In this document: one piece after another, positions 7,471 through 19,176 of the stretch
Numbering within the stretch: the stretch's first letter is position 1
How the letters are laid out: each line of letters begins with the position of its first letter
DNA from: Candidatus Villigracilaceae bacterium
GTDB taxonomy: Bacteria > Chloroflexota > Anaerolineae > Anaerolineales > Villigracilaceae
DNA length: 64,000 nucleotides
NCBI GenBank assembly: GCA_026645935.1
Contig: JAPKMP010000006.1
Coordinates: 1-64,000 of the forward strand
Reading direction: 5' to 3'
Position numbers and translations under genes: made by a program
The notes under the pieces: generated by a model
Told to the model about the DNA's origin: nothing
The model's input: the letters and a program-made list of their open reading frames with translations, nothing else
The model's database searches: none

Positions 7471-8107
7471 TTCAATCCGCATCCTGATCGTTGACGACCA
7501 TGCCGTCGTCCGCAAGGGATTGGCGATGGTCCTTCGCCTGGAACCGGGTTTGGAGGTGATAGAGGAGGCGGAGAACGGGCGGGAGGGGCTGGATGCGGCG
7601 CAGAAATTAAAGCCGGATATCGTCCTCGTGGACCTGATCATGCCGGAGATGGACGGGCAGGAGATGGCGCTCTCGCTGCGCAGATCGAATCCCGAAATCA
7701 AGATCATGATGTTGACCGGCACTGAGGTGGACGACCGTGTGTACGATTTGCTTGCAGCGGGAATCGAAGGCTATGCGTTGAAGAACATCGAACCGGCGGA
7801 GCTGATGCGCGGAATCCATGCCGTGGTGCATGGGGAAACCTACCTGCATCCCGATGTGATGAAAAAGGTATTGGAGCGCATGAAGCCCCAGCCCGCCCCG
7901 GCTGTCTCGTTGACACAACGCGAGATGGAAGTCCTTGAATGGATGGCGACGCCGAATACTTATAAGCAGATCGCCTCCCAGCTTGGCGTGGGAGAGGAGA
8001 CCATCCGCACGCACGCCAAAAACATACTCGAGAAAATGCATCAACCCAACCGTGCGCAAGCCGTCCTCGCGGCGATGAAAAACAAATTGATCAAAATGAG
8101 CGGGTGA
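7463..8107 (+). CDS. NarL/LuxR-family response regulator
   Basis: A 214-residue response regulator. The receiver domain occupies about residues 4-120, with the acidic pair in ILIVDDHAVVRKG, the phospho-acceptor aspartate in DIVLVDLIMPEMDG and the conserved lysine in GYALKNIEP. A LuxR-type helix-turn-helix follows: LTQREMEVLEWMA and GVGEETIRTHAKNILEKM. It starts inside the last codons of the sensor kinase at 5803-7470, which is its evident partner. Its targets are unknown; the neighbouring sulfur operon is one possibility. Confidence 0.92.
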   Translation: MVDSIRILIVDDHAVVRKGLAMVLRLEPGLEVIEEAENGREGLDAAQKLKPDIVLVDLIMPEMDGQEMALSLRRSNPEIKIMMLTGTEVDDRVYDLLAAGIEGYALKNIEPAELMRGIHAVVHGETYLHPDVMKKVLERMKPQPAPAVSLTQREMEVLEWMATPNTYKQIASQLGVGEETIRTHAKNILEKMHQPNRAQAVLAAMKNKLIKMSG

Positions 8108-8134
8108 GCCGGTAGAATCGAAAGGGGGAAATGC

Positions 8135-8830
8135 TCACTGTCCCAACTTGAAAAGCCTGAAACCGACCAAAAAATACCAAACTGTCGTAAGCAGCGAGGC
8201 GAGGATGATCGTCATCCCGCTTACAGAGCTTGAGAAGAACGAGCTTGCCACCGACACGATCGCACAGACTCCTGTGGCGATACCTGTATAGGCTGTGGTT
8301 TTGTTGAAAGCCCCTTTTCGCATCACGAGTCCAGTCAGGAGAATCCCAACCGCGAGGGTGAAGGAATTGTAGATAAAGATCAAGTTTGAGTCTGCCACCG
8401 AGGATGGGACCATGGCCGCCGTTACGATGACCGCTCTATCCGCCTCGTTCGCGGCGGTTACATAGGTTTCACCGAGAGTGATGAGCGAGCCAATGTTCGT
8501 CCAGGTGAGCGCCAGGTCCAAAACGACAAACAGGCCGACAAAGGCGGTGGCGATCAGCATCGCATTTCTTCCGGTCTTTTTCAGGGCAAGGTAAAGCGAA
8601 AGGGAAATGGGCACAAGGAGGAAGTCTGTCATCACTGAGAGAGCAAGGATGCCCCACCAGGACGATGTAAATTCAGCAGTTTGAGAAAGCCATGCTTCCG
8701 CTCCGGTGGGTTTGCCCCCGAGCGGCAGATAAAGTGCCATGATCGAAACATAAGCGATTCCGAAAATAATCGCGGCAATGCCGCCTGTGCGATGCACCCA
8801 TGTTTCTTCCGGCGAAATCGTATTATCCAT
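8135..8830 (-). CDS. Multi-pass membrane protein (DUF4386-like)
   Basis: A 231-residue integral membrane protein with about six hydrophobic helices, the first beginning at GGIAAIIFGIAYVSIMALYL. The overall pattern, including a long helix pair around residues 60-115 and a short loop with VPSSVADSNLIF, resembles DUF4386 proteins, whose function is unknown. AAGGAGAAGAA precedes the ATG. It converges on the response regulator gene with a 27-base gap and is followed upstream by the PlsY-like gene on the same strand. No catalytic motif is visible. Confidence 0.7.
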   Translation of the reverse strand: MDNTISPEETWVHRTGGIAAIIFGIAYVSIMALYLPLGGKPTGAEAWLSQTAEFTSSWWGILALSVMTDFLLVPISLSLYLALKKTGRNAMLIATAFVGLFVVLDLALTWTNIGSLITLGETYVTAANEADRAVIVTAAMVPSSVADSNLIFIYNSFTLAVGILLTGLVMRKGAFNKTTAYTGIATGVCAIVSVASSFFSSSVSGMTIILASLLTTVWYFLVGFRLFKLGQ

Positions 8831-8925
8831 TTCTTCTCCTTGACTGGTCGATACGGGAATATACGTCGAACAGAAATTATCGTCTCAAAGCGAACCCCCG
8901 AAACCTGCCTGGCTCCGGAGGTTCG

Positions 8926-9621
8926 TCAATTTTCTTTTTTCTCTTCCTGTTTTTCCTTCCTTGACCTCAACCAGCCGTTCAAGCTGTATTTCACGACCCT
9001 CTCATTGCCTTCGAACAATTTCCTGATGTTCGGCCTCAGCGCCCAAATGAGCAAAATCTCGGCTCCGACGCCGTACAACACGTCTGCCCAAGGCATCAGA
9101 CCCTGCGAGGCGCGGATGGCGAAGGCGATGGTCGCAAACAATGCCACCGCCATGGTCGTGATCGAAGCGATGCCGATGGTGAAAAACGTCAACATGCCCA
9201 AGGGCAGGATGATGAGGATCGAACCGGGCCATAAACCCATTGCGCCGCCCACAGAAGGCGCTCCACCCGCCCCGCCGCGCAGACGGATCAGCTTCCCATT
9301 CTCGTCGCGTTCGGGCAAAAAGATCGAATGGTTATGCCCAACGATGGCCGCCAGCGGGGCAAGGACATGCACAAGATGATGGTCTGGCGTGATCCATTGC
9401 GCCAGCCATACACCGACAGCCCCTTTTAAAATATCGAGCATCGCCGTTGCAAATCCTGCCCAGAACCCGGCAGCGCGCATCGCGTTTGTGCCGCCCGTCC
9501 GCCCGCTTTCCACCTGGCGGATATCCTTCCCGGTTTTAAGTTTGACCACCACCAAACCGAATGGAATCGAACCGATGACATACGCCAACGCGATTGCCGC
9601 AAGGTCAAAAACGATTTGCAT
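8926..9621 (-). CDS. plsY: Divergent PlsY-like glycerol-3-phosphate acyltransferase
   Basis: A 231-residue membrane protein with the PlsY layout: an N-terminal helix ending IGSIPFG, the first loop SGRTGGTNAMRAAG (family SGNxGATNxxR), and GHNHSIF (family GHxxPxF). The glycine-rich loop that is usually GGKGVAT reads GGAGGAP, so its lysine is missing, and about a dozen residues (ERDENGKLIRL) are inserted before it. PlsY transfers acyl groups from acyl phosphate to glycerol-3-phosphate in phospholipid synthesis. Because of the loop changes this may be a paralogue with altered substrate. A charged C-terminal tail (RSRKEKQEEKKEN) is unusual. GGAGGAG precedes the ATG. Confidence 0.75.
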   Translation of the reverse strand: MQIVFDLAAIALAYVIGSIPFGLVVVKLKTGKDIRQVESGRTGGTNAMRAAGFWAGFATAMLDILKGAVGVWLAQWITPDHHLVHVLAPLAAIVGHNHSIFLPERDENGKLIRLRGGAGGAPSVGGAMGLWPGSILIILPLGMLTFFTIGIASITTMAVALFATIAFAIRASQGLMPWADVLYGVGAEILLIWALRPNIRKLFEGNERVVKYSLNGWLRSRKEKQEEKKEN

Positions 9622-9677
9622 TAAAACTCCTCCACGGGCTGGGTTTTCGTTGAAAGCAAAGATAAAAACACATAATC

Positions 9678-10085
9678 CTATCCTTGGTTGCTTACTTCCA
9701 ATGGAACTTCCCGATGCCCTTCATCTTCGATCCAAAAGGCGCGGGCGCGCCATTCTCCATGCATTCTGGAAAGGACGACATGCACAACCAAATAGGCGGA
9801 ATCCGCAATGTCGGTGGGTGAGATAGTCTCGGGTCCGGTGGGATGCGAATGAAAGATGCCGAGGAGTTCCAACCCCTGCGAATCGATCCACTCGAATGCC
9901 TTGAGCTGTTCAATGGGGTCCATCACGTATCGCACCGGACTTTGCGCCCGATTCGTCACTTCGATCACGGATTCGACCCGTGAGCCGCGTCCAGCCAACA
10001 ACCCGCACGCCTCGAGCGGAAGTTGAGAGTCGACATGCGCGATCATGGTATTCAGTTGTTCGTTTGTTATGGTGAGGGATTGCAT
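9678..10085 (-). CDS. JAB/MPN (JAMM) zinc metalloprotease-like protein
   Basis: A 135-residue single-domain JAMM protein. The motif is complete: the glutamate in PLEACGLLAG, then GIFHSHPTGPETISPTD, supplying the zinc-binding His-x-His, the serine and the aspartate. Prokaryotic stand-alone JAB proteins remove ubiquitin-like or sulfur-carrier tails from substrates, or act in cysteine synthesis with ThiS-like carriers; no such carrier is encoded nearby. The start is placed at 10085, one base after the stop of the membrane protein gene upstream, which gives a protein beginning just before the first strand. A start at 10115 would overlap that gene. Confidence 0.85.
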   Translation of the reverse strand: MQSLTITNEQLNTMIAHVDSQLPLEACGLLAGRGSRVESVIEVTNRAQSPVRYVMDPIEQLKAFEWIDSQGLELLGIFHSHPTGPETISPTDIADSAYLVVHVVLSRMHGEWRARAFWIEDEGHREVPLEVSNQG

Positions 10086-10086
10086 G

Positions 10087-10899
10087 TTACAGGAAAATCG
10101 CCGAACCCCATGCAAGGAGCATCATCAGCGCAGGACCCACAACCGCGCGGCGCAGGGGAACATTCTCTGAGAGGCTGACGGAAAGCATTGTGAGCGCATA
10201 AAGGGGACCGGTGAGCGCCAGTCCGAATTGAATCGCAGAGAGTGGCCAATAATGCAAGCCTGCGCCGATCTGTGCGCACACCATGCCGATGCCGGCCGCC
10301 CAGGGAAAATCCCAGCGGTCGGTGCCGTCGAGATGCAGGATGCGCAGGCTGATCAAACCCGCAACGATGAAGGTGGATGGGATGACCACGACCATCCGCG
10401 CGCCTGAAAAGCGAAGTGACGTAACTAGGACGAGGAACAGCGCGTATGCAACAGCGGTAAGGCCTGCACGGGCAAGTCCATATAAAGGAGTGGATGGGTC
10501 GATGGTAATGTATTCGGCGACACACACTGCGGTGAGAAGAATTGCGCCGAAGATAAATCCCGACCACCACGCCTGACTGTCCGCCAAAATCGCAAGCGGT
10601 GTTCCCATCACAAAGGCGGTGAGGGTGGGGAGGAGAAGATGCTCGCGGGAGGCGCGGTCCTCTGAGGCGGGATGTTCGCGCATGAGCCAATCCATCCCGG
10701 CGGCCGTCAGAGCCGCGGCAAATAACGTCATGAACGAGCCAAGAGTGATGGGAAACGCATAATAGAAGCCGGGCAGGCTCAGGCTGAGGGTGAGCCCGGG
10801 GGTTTGGATCAAGCGCGAGAGGGCAAATGTCAGCAATACCGAAGCGATCAACATTCCCATGCGGTCTGCGGAGGGCAGAGAAGAGCGGCTTTCCAGCAT
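10087..10899 (-). CDS. Multi-pass membrane protein of unknown function
   Basis: A 270-residue integral membrane protein with about eight hydrophobic helices, beginning MGMLIASVLLTFALSRLI. No catalytic or transport motif is recognisable. A charged loop near residue 75 (MREHPASEDRASREH) probably faces the cytoplasm. It is followed one base later by the JAB/MPN gene, suggesting coupled translation. The ATG comes only six bases after a TGGTACAAT extended -10 box, with no Shine-Dalgarno sequence, so the transcript is probably leaderless. Confidence 0.7.
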   Translation of the reverse strand: MLESRSSLPSADRMGMLIASVLLTFALSRLIQTPGLTLSLSLPGFYYAFPITLGSFMTLFAAALTAAGMDWLMREHPASEDRASREHLLLPTLTAFVMGTPLAILADSQAWWSGFIFGAILLTAVCVAEYITIDPSTPLYGLARAGLTAVAYALFLVLVTSLRFSGARMVVVIPSTFIVAGLISLRILHLDGTDRWDFPWAAGIGMVCAQIGAGLHYWPLSAIQFGLALTGPLYALTMLSVSLSENVPLRRAVVGPALMMLLAWGSAIFL

Positions 10900-10905
10900 G
10901 GGCGC

Positions 10906-10911
10906 ATTGTA
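10906..10911 (-). promoter_or_regulatory. Extended -10 promoter, leaderless start of the 10087-10899 gene
   Basis: On the reverse strand TGG-TACAAT is followed by six bases and then the ATG, so transcription should begin at or next to the start codon. It is back to back with a matching promoter at 10928-10933. Confidence 0.55.
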
Positions 10912-10927
10912 CCAAGAATCGGTATGG

Positions 10928-10933
10928 TAGAAT
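10928..10933 (+). promoter_or_regulatory. Extended -10 promoter, near-leaderless start of the 10943 gene
   Basis: TGG-TAGAAT followed by nine bases and the ATG at 10943. Together with the reverse-strand box it forms a near-perfect inverted repeat (ATTGTACCA and TGGTAGAAT, one mismatch, ten bases apart). Confidence 0.55.
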
Positions 10934-10942
10934 CACGCAGTT

Positions 10943-13892
<2,950 letters not shown>

Positions 13893-13910
13893 GTTTGCTT
13901 CGATCCCAGA

Positions 13911-13936
13911 GCCGCCGGATTTCCGGCGGCTTTTTT
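13911..13936 (+). terminator. Rho-independent terminator after gyrB
   Basis: GCCGCCGGA and TCCGGCGGC form a strong stem directly followed by six T, 19 bases after the gyrB stop codon. Confidence 0.9.
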
Positions 13937-14019
13937 AATTCAGTACCAGGGTACTGGATGGGAAGGGGAACTTTTCAGGCAGCTGTGTCGTTCTAAGCGG
14001 GCAAATGAAAAGAGGACCG

Positions 14020-14985
14020 ATGAAATTTACAACCAACAACATCATTATTATCTTTGGCCTTATGGTCTTGTGCCTGCTGGCGCTCATCCCCATCAGCGTT
14101 TTTGCCATGCCTTTGCTGGAGTCAGACCGGGGTGAGCCGGACCCGCAAGCCACCGTTGAAGCAATGGTTGTCCAGACCATGATCGCTTTGACTCAATCCG
14201 CCCCGATTCAACCCTTGACGCAAACTCCGCTTCCTTCCACGGCGACGGCTGTTCCCGCCACGAATACACCTGTGCCAACGCTGACAGCGGTTCCAAACAC
14301 CCCGGTCGTGTACTGCGATTGGATGGCTTTCGTCAAGGATGTATCCATCCCGGATGGCACAATCCTCCAACCCGGGGAGACGTTCGTCAAGACCTGGCGG
14401 ATCAAGAACCGCGGCACCTGCACGTGGACTCCCGATTACACCTTTGTCTTCAACGGCGGCGACCAGTTGGGCGGCACAACTTCCGTGCGACTGCCTGGGT
14501 ACGTGGCTCCCGGTCAAACCGTCGATATTTCAGTGACGTTGACCGCGCCCAGCACCTCCGGGTCATACAAGGGTTACTGGATACTGCGGAACACTTCCGG
14601 TGCGCTCTTCGGTTCCGGCGACAAGGCGAATGCTCCCATCTATGTCGATATCCGGGTCAGGCAGCCTGAGATTCCACAGCATGGGACAGTAAGCGGCAAC
14701 CTATGCTATCCAAGTGAGTTCAACCCGCGCATGACCCTCTACCTTGAGAATGCCCATACGGGAGAACGCTTCTCCTTCTTCATGCCGGAAAACGAGTATG
14801 TCTACACCGTGCTGGTCCCGGCTGGACGATACTATGCCTACGCCTGGGCGCCCGGTTACAACCTCGAAGGCGCGTACACCCACGATAACGGCCTGATGAA
14901 ATCCTTCTTCGTCGAAGGCGGGCTGACCACTCCCTTCATCAACTTATGCAACTGGAGTCCCTATCCTCATGCTAAGGGAGAATAA
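14020..14985 (+). CDS. Secreted or anchored protein with NBR1-like Ig domain
   Basis: A 321-residue exported protein. An N-terminal hydrophobic segment (NIIIIFGLMVLCLLALIPI) is followed by a Thr/Pro/Ala-rich linker at about residues 60-95. An Ig-like domain of the NBR1 (next to BRCA1) type comes next: FVKTWRIKNRGTCTW, then GYVAPGQTVDISVTLTAP, then YKGYWILRN. The C-terminal part (from about residue 220) looks like a carboxypeptidase-regulatory-like beta domain (VPAGRYYAYAWAPGYNLEG). Such proteins are common as surface proteins in Chloroflexota. AGAGGA precedes the ATG at 14020, favoured over the one at 14005. It stands alone between two terminators. Confidence 0.82.
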   Translation: MKFTTNNIIIIFGLMVLCLLALIPISVFAMPLLESDRGEPDPQATVEAMVVQTMIALTQSAPIQPLTQTPLPSTATAVPATNTPVPTLTAVPNTPVVYCDWMAFVKDVSIPDGTILQPGETFVKTWRIKNRGTCTWTPDYTFVFNGGDQLGGTTSVRLPGYVAPGQTVDISVTLTAPSTSGSYKGYWILRNTSGALFGSGDKANAPIYVDIRVRQPEIPQHGTVSGNLCYPSEFNPRMTLYLENAHTGERFSFFMPENEYVYTVLVPAGRYYAYAWAPGYNLEGAYTHDNGLMKSFFVEGGLTTPFINLCNWSPYPHAKGE

Positions 14986-14990
14986 ATTAA

Positions 14991-15025
14991 TGAAAAATGC
15001 GACCTGCCCAAGGTCGCATTTTTCA
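14991..15025. terminator. Bidirectional terminator between convergent genes
   Basis: Perfect 15-base arms (TGAAAAATGCGACCT and its complement) enclose five bases, with A-runs and T-runs at the two ends. It lies between the stop codons of the convergent genes ending at 14985 and 15058 and can serve both. Confidence 0.88.
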
Positions 15026-15057
15026 TTGAAACAATGATTTCATCGCGCGCCCTGCAA

Positions 15058-16251
15058 TCATCCCGCTTCCAGCGAATACAATACTGTTTCCATTTCCTGA
15101 GGCGTCAATCCGCCGTGATGACCGAGGAAATTCATTTCAAACTTGTCCTTTTCGTACCACCAAACGGATTCGTAACGATAGGGGAGGAGGACGAGATTTC
15201 CAACCCGTTCCAAAAAACGCTCTGATACTTCCGGTCCGAAGTAGCCTTCCCGGATTAGCGCCTCAGTCTTGACCACATCTGCTTTGCCCTCCAGACGTTT
15301 TGCAAGGAATTCTTGCGCCTCATCCACCATTTCTTTTTTTATGTAGAGGAACATATCCCTCGCCGAACCCGCAGGGACGAGCAGGTTTCCGCGCCGGTTC
15401 GTGCGAATGTACCGTTCGAAGCCGGAGAAGGACCAATCAGTGTTGAGATACACCGTCGATTGGGGGTCAACCTCACACATGCCGTGATCCGCGGTCATCA
15501 TAAAAAGGATTCTCCCCCTGCCGATGAAGGTACGGTCAAAGAAATAATCCATCATCATCAGAAAGGTCAGGATCTCGGCTTCGGTCTGCGGCGCTTCGGG
15601 GCCGTATTCATGTCCCATCCCATCGATGCGGTCGAAGTAAAGATGAATGAACGTCGGGGCAGACCGCCTCTCCAACTGGACGCCAATATTGATCAGCGCT
15701 TCGGAGAGGGTTTTGTAGGGGATGATCTCCGAACCTGCCATCACGACCTTCGAATATGTGGAGGGGGTATGGTCGCGGTGGCCATAATTGAACGACTCCA
15801 CGCCCATGCTTTTCAATTCAAGGTAGAGTAAACCCTTCGGGTAAAGCGCCTCCGGCTTGACCTTTTTGACTGGAAGCGTATCCCGTTCCTTCTCACCCGA
15901 ATAGGAAAACAAGAGTGGAGCGATGATGCGGTCCAGAAGGGGCTCGTAGTAATACCATTCGTATATGCCGCTCTGCCCGACGTTCAAGCCGGTGTGGATC
16001 GTCGTCACATGCGCGGCGGTCGTGGATGGAAATTGCGAGGTGATCTTTTCGACCCTGCCATGTTTTGCGAACCGCTGAAGGAAGGACATCTGCTGGAATT
16101 TTTCGAAGAAACGCCAGCCGAAGGCATCCACGAAGAAGAGTACGACGGCGTCGTATTTCTTCGAGGCGCAGGCCTGTATAATACGTTCGGGTATACCGGC
16201 GAAGCCGCCGGAGTCGTACCGTGGTTTGACAAAGGAGGGATTCAGGTTCAT
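15058..16251 (-). CDS. Alkaline-phosphatase-superfamily phosphodiesterase/pyrophosphatase-like enzyme
   Basis: A 397-residue enzyme of the type I phosphodiesterase/nucleotide pyrophosphatase group. The metal and catalytic residues can be followed: the first aspartate in VVLFFVDAFGW, the nucleophilic threonine in FPSTTAAHVTT, then YFDRIDGMGHEYGP, MMTADHGMCEVDP and the last histidine in FLGHHGGLTP. No signal peptide is visible, so it is probably cytoplasmic. Substrate could be a nucleotide, phosphonate or phosphodiester; nothing nearby tells which. It is divergent from the GAF kinase gene at 16421. Confidence 0.85.
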   Translation of the reverse strand: MNLNPSFVKPRYDSGGFAGIPERIIQACASKKYDAVVLFFVDAFGWRFFEKFQQMSFLQRFAKHGRVEKITSQFPSTTAAHVTTIHTGLNVGQSGIYEWYYYEPLLDRIIAPLLFSYSGEKERDTLPVKKVKPEALYPKGLLYLELKSMGVESFNYGHRDHTPSTYSKVVMAGSEIIPYKTLSEALINIGVQLERRSAPTFIHLYFDRIDGMGHEYGPEAPQTEAEILTFLMMMDYFFDRTFIGRGRILFMMTADHGMCEVDPQSTVYLNTDWSFSGFERYIRTNRRGNLLVPAGSARDMFLYIKKEMVDEAQEFLAKRLEGKADVVKTEALIREGYFGPEVSERFLERVGNLVLLPYRYESVWWYEKDKFEMNFLGHHGGLTPQEMETVLYSLEAG

Positions 16252-16368
16252 TACTTTTCACGATCCAAACGGCATGGCATCGGACAAATTGAATGGAGGG
16301 ATTATAAAACAGGAGCTTTTGGAGATAAAAACTCCCCGTCATCGGGGGTATACCGGTCGAATCGGGCA

Positions 16369-16374
16369 TATAAT
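16369..16374 (+). promoter_or_regulatory. Probable -10 box for the double-GAF kinase operon
   Basis: TATAAT 46 bases before the kinase ATG. No clear -35 sequence lies 17 bases upstream. A five-pair stem, CCCCG/CGGGG, lies just before at 16334-16347. Confidence 0.4.
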
Positions 16375-16420
16375 AGAAGCGGTTCTTTGGTCGTCGGGTA
16401 TGGCGTGGGAAGGAACCGTC

Positions 16421-18067
16421 ATGCAAACAGATCGCGCGGGACCGGTTGAGGATTCGCGGTTTCGCATCCTGACAGAGATCAGCCAGCAGGTCACATCCAT
16501 TCTGGATATCAATGAATTATTGGTCCAGGTGGTCAGACTCATCCAGCGCACCTTCGATTATTATCATGTGGGGATCGGGCTGGTCGAGAGGGATGAGATC
16601 GTTTATCGGGTGGGGGCGGGAGAGCTTTGGGACGATCCCAACTTTCAGTTCAAACCACAGCGATTGAAAATCGGCGCGGAGGGGATTACAGGCATGGTTG
16701 CATTTACAGGCAGGACCATTCTTGTCCCGGATGTTTCGCAAGATCCGCACTATGTCTGGATGCAGGGGAGCCTGACGAGGTCCGAGTTGACCGTTCCGAT
16801 CACGGTTAAAGGGAAGACCATCGGTGTGCTGGATGTACAGAGTCAGCGAGTCGATGATTTTAAACAGACCGATCTGGAACTCATACAAGCCATTGCCAAT
16901 CAAACTGGCGTCGCCATTGAGAACGCGCGTCTCTTTTCTCAAATAGAACGCCGGGCGGAGCAATTCCGCGTGCTGGCGGAGGTGAGTCGGCATATCATTT
17001 CCCTGACGAGCGCGGATGAATTGATGGAAAAAATTGCGCGCACGGTCAAGGAGACTTTCGGTTATCTGCATGTTGGCATCGGGCTGGTGGAGGATGACTT
17101 TGTGGTCTCCAAAGCTGAAGTGGGGGAATTTCAAGAACCCTATCGCGGCATTCGGGTTTCAATGGGGAACGAAGCATGGGGATGGGTCGCTCAACATGGG
17201 CAAGCCCTGATCACCAATACCGATACGCCAAGCGACACGAAATCCGGCATCCTTTGCCATCTCTGCGTGCCTCTCAAGGTGAAGAATCAAGTGATTGGAG
17301 TAATCAGCGCAGAGAGCAACCAGGTGGACGCGTTCGATGAAAGCGACAAAACCATCCTGCAATTGGTGGCAAACCAGGCCGGTGTGGCAATCGATAATGT
17401 ACGGCTGTATGAACAATCCAGGCACCTAGCGGTATTGGACGAAAGGCAGCGCCTGGCACGCGAACTGCACGATTCGGTTACGCAGTCATTGTATGGGATC
17501 AGCCTGTACGCCCAGGCGGCGGCGGGCAATATCAACGCCGATCAGATCGAACAGGCAGGCTGTTATCTTGAGGATATACAGAATACCGCGCAGGAATCCC
17601 TGGCGGATATGCGCTTGCTCATTTATGAATTAAAACCCCCGGTCCTTGATAAGGAAGGGTTAATCGCCGCTCTTAAACACAGGCTGATTTCGGTGGAAGA
17701 CAGGGCAAGGATCAAAACCAGTATCGAGACCAACCTGACCAACCGCCTCCCCTTCAACATGGAAGAAGGGCTTTACCAGATTGCACGTGAAGCACTCAAC
17801 AATATCATCAAACATGCCCATGCGAAAAGTGTTTCGATTAATATTCGACGCGCACCTTCTGATCGGATTCAGTTTAATCCTGCTTCAATCTCGATGGAAA
17901 TCTCAGATGACGGGGTCGGATTCAACCCTCGGTCCGCTCGACGCGCCGGCTGCCTGGGGCTTGTTAACATGCAGGAGCGCGCCCAGTCACAGGGCTGGCA
18001 GTTGGAGGTCTTGAGCAGTCCGGGAAAGGGAACCCGGATCAAAGTGGAGGTAGTGAACCATGAATGA
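16421..18067 (+). CDS. Soluble double-GAF sensor histidine kinase (HisKA_3)
   Basis: A 548-residue cytoplasmic kinase without membrane segments. Two GAF domains (about residues 25-170 and 195-340) are followed by the HisKA_3 block LDERQRLARELHDSVTQSLYG and an ATPase domain with IAREALNNIIKHAHA, ISDDGVGFNP and GLVNMQERAQSQG. The start at 16421 is chosen for the GGAAGG seven bases upstream; longer frames would run back into the divergent phosphodiesterase gene. It overlaps its response regulator gene by 8 bases. GAF domains bind small molecules, haem or iron-sulfur groups; the ligand is unknown. Confidence 0.9.
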   Translation: MQTDRAGPVEDSRFRILTEISQQVTSILDINELLVQVVRLIQRTFDYYHVGIGLVERDEIVYRVGAGELWDDPNFQFKPQRLKIGAEGITGMVAFTGRTILVPDVSQDPHYVWMQGSLTRSELTVPITVKGKTIGVLDVQSQRVDDFKQTDLELIQAIANQTGVAIENARLFSQIERRAEQFRVLAEVSRHIISLTSADELMEKIARTVKETFGYLHVGIGLVEDDFVVSKAEVGEFQEPYRGIRVSMGNEAWGWVAQHGQALITNTDTPSDTKSGILCHLCVPLKVKNQVIGVISAESNQVDAFDESDKTILQLVANQAGVAIDNVRLYEQSRHLAVLDERQRLARELHDSVTQSLYGISLYAQAAAGNINADQIEQAGCYLEDIQNTAQESLADMRLLIYELKPPVLDKEGLIAALKHRLISVEDRARIKTSIETNLTNRLPFNMEEGLYQIAREALNNIIKHAHAKSVSINIRRAPSDRIQFNPASISMEISDDGVGFNPRSARRAGCLGLVNMQERAQSQGWQLEVLSSPGKGTRIKVEVVNHE

Positions 18068-18734
18068 AAAACAAACAGAAAAAACCGCTTTCATCCGGGT
18101 GCTGGTTGTGGATGACCATGCCATCATCCGCAAGGGGATTCGAGCAATGCTGGACCTTGTCCCTGATATTGGGCAGGTAGGCGAGGCTGAAAATGGAATA
18201 CAGGCCGTCAAACTGGCGTCTGATTTGAAACCAGACGTGATCCTGATGGATTTGATGATGCCGGAAATGGACGGGATCGAGTGCATCAGGCAGATCAAAG
18301 CGCAGCAGCCAGAGTCGCGCATCCTGGTGTTGACGAATTTCGCGGGTGAAGACATGATCTTCCCGGCGATCAAAGCCGGGGCAATGGGGTATCACCTGAA
18401 AGATTCAAGCCCCGAGGCGCTGGTCGAGGCGATTCGGCAGGTGAATCAGGGCGTGGCGGCTTTGCATCCGACCATCGCGAAAAAGGTGCTGGAGGAATTC
18501 CATCACCCCGAAAAACAGCAGTTTTCCAGTGAGCCGCTCACCCAGCGGGAAGTGGAAGTCCTGCGGCTCATCGCACAGGGACACGAAAACAGGGAGATCG
18601 CCGACCACCTAGTCATCAGCGAGGCAACTGTTCGCACACACGTCAGCAACATTCTAGGGAAACTGCACCTAGCCAGCCGGACACAAGCCGCCCTTTACGC
18701 GCTTCGGGAAGGCCTTGCCAGCTTGGACCAGTAG
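18060..18734 (+). CDS. NarL/LuxR-family response regulator
   Basis: A 224-residue regulator with the receiver signature VLVVDDHAIIRKGIR, phospho-acceptor in DVILMDLMMPEMDG and a C-terminal LuxR helix-turn-helix (LTQREVEVLRLIAQGHENR, then ISEATVRTHVSNILGKL). It overlaps the end of the double-GAF kinase gene, its evident partner. A strong terminator follows 49 bases later, so the pair is a two-gene unit. Confidence 0.92.
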   Translation: MNEKQTEKTAFIRVLVVDDHAIIRKGIRAMLDLVPDIGQVGEAENGIQAVKLASDLKPDVILMDLMMPEMDGIECIRQIKAQQPESRILVLTNFAGEDMIFPAIKAGAMGYHLKDSSPEALVEAIRQVNQGVAALHPTIAKKVLEEFHHPEKQQFSSEPLTQREVEVLRLIAQGHENREIADHLVISEATVRTHVSNILGKLHLASRTQAALYALREGLASLDQ

Positions 18735-18782
18735 GGATCCGCCGTCCGCTTTTAGTGTAGTCGGGGGGTAGTCCAATCGCGG

Positions 18783-18809
18783 AAAAGACCGTCCAAAAAC
18801 GGTCTTTTT
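18783..18809 (+). terminator. Rho-independent terminator after response regulator
   Basis: AAAAGACCGT pairs with ACGGTCTTTT across a six-base loop, with a T-run at the 3' side. Confidence 0.88.
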
Positions 18810-18925
18810 GTTTGTCGAAACCTCCACGCGAAACCGATGCGCAAATTCCCATTCAAGGATAAGCTATGGACAGTCGGCGCCGTTGACTTCATGATACATG
18901 TCAATCACCAAGAAAGGAGGTACTC

Positions 18926-19156
18926 ATGAACGCCTTTTACACCTGGGACAACGATGTGATCGTGGTCACAGAAAGAATGAAGGATATCCAGCGCGAGGCT
19001 GAGATGGTCCGCCGGTTCCATCAAGCGGGACTTTCCAAGCCGGGTCTGTACGAACGTGCGGCAGCCGCGTTCGGGAGTATCCTCAGCAAACTGGGTCATC
19101 GCCTGCACCGGAAGGATCTTCATTCACAATCCACCAGCGGCAAGTATGCTGTGTAA
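18926..19156 (+). CDS. Small hydrophilic protein of unknown function
   Basis: A 76-residue protein with an excellent ribosome site (AAGGAGGT, six bases before the ATG). It is basic and mostly helical (RMKDIQREAEMVRRFHQAG, then LYERAAAAFGSILSKLGHRL), without cysteines or membrane segments. The second helix is amphipathic and might touch a membrane or a partner protein. It stands alone between a terminator and a hairpin, suggesting its own promoter. I do not recognise the family. Confidence 0.7.
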   Translation: MNAFYTWDNDVIVVTERMKDIQREAEMVRRFHQAGLSKPGLYERAAAAFGSILSKLGHRLHRKDLHSQSTSGKYAV

Positions 19157-19176
19157 GCATCCTCTCCTCTCAAAAA

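Noticed and set aside
8890-8926. Imperfect stem CGAACCCCCG/CGGAGGTTCG as a terminator for the PlsY-like gene
   Set aside because: There is a mismatch, the stem overlaps the stop codon region and there is no T-run on the reverse strand.
10067-10936. A 289-codon frame on the same strand as the 10087-10899 gene
   Set aside because: It is rich in Arg, His, Pro and Cys without any domain; the other frame gives clean membrane helices and a promoter-start pair.
16172-16179. TATAAT near 16173 as a promoter
   Set aside because: It lies inside the phosphodiesterase coding sequence and does not point to a gene start at a sensible distance.
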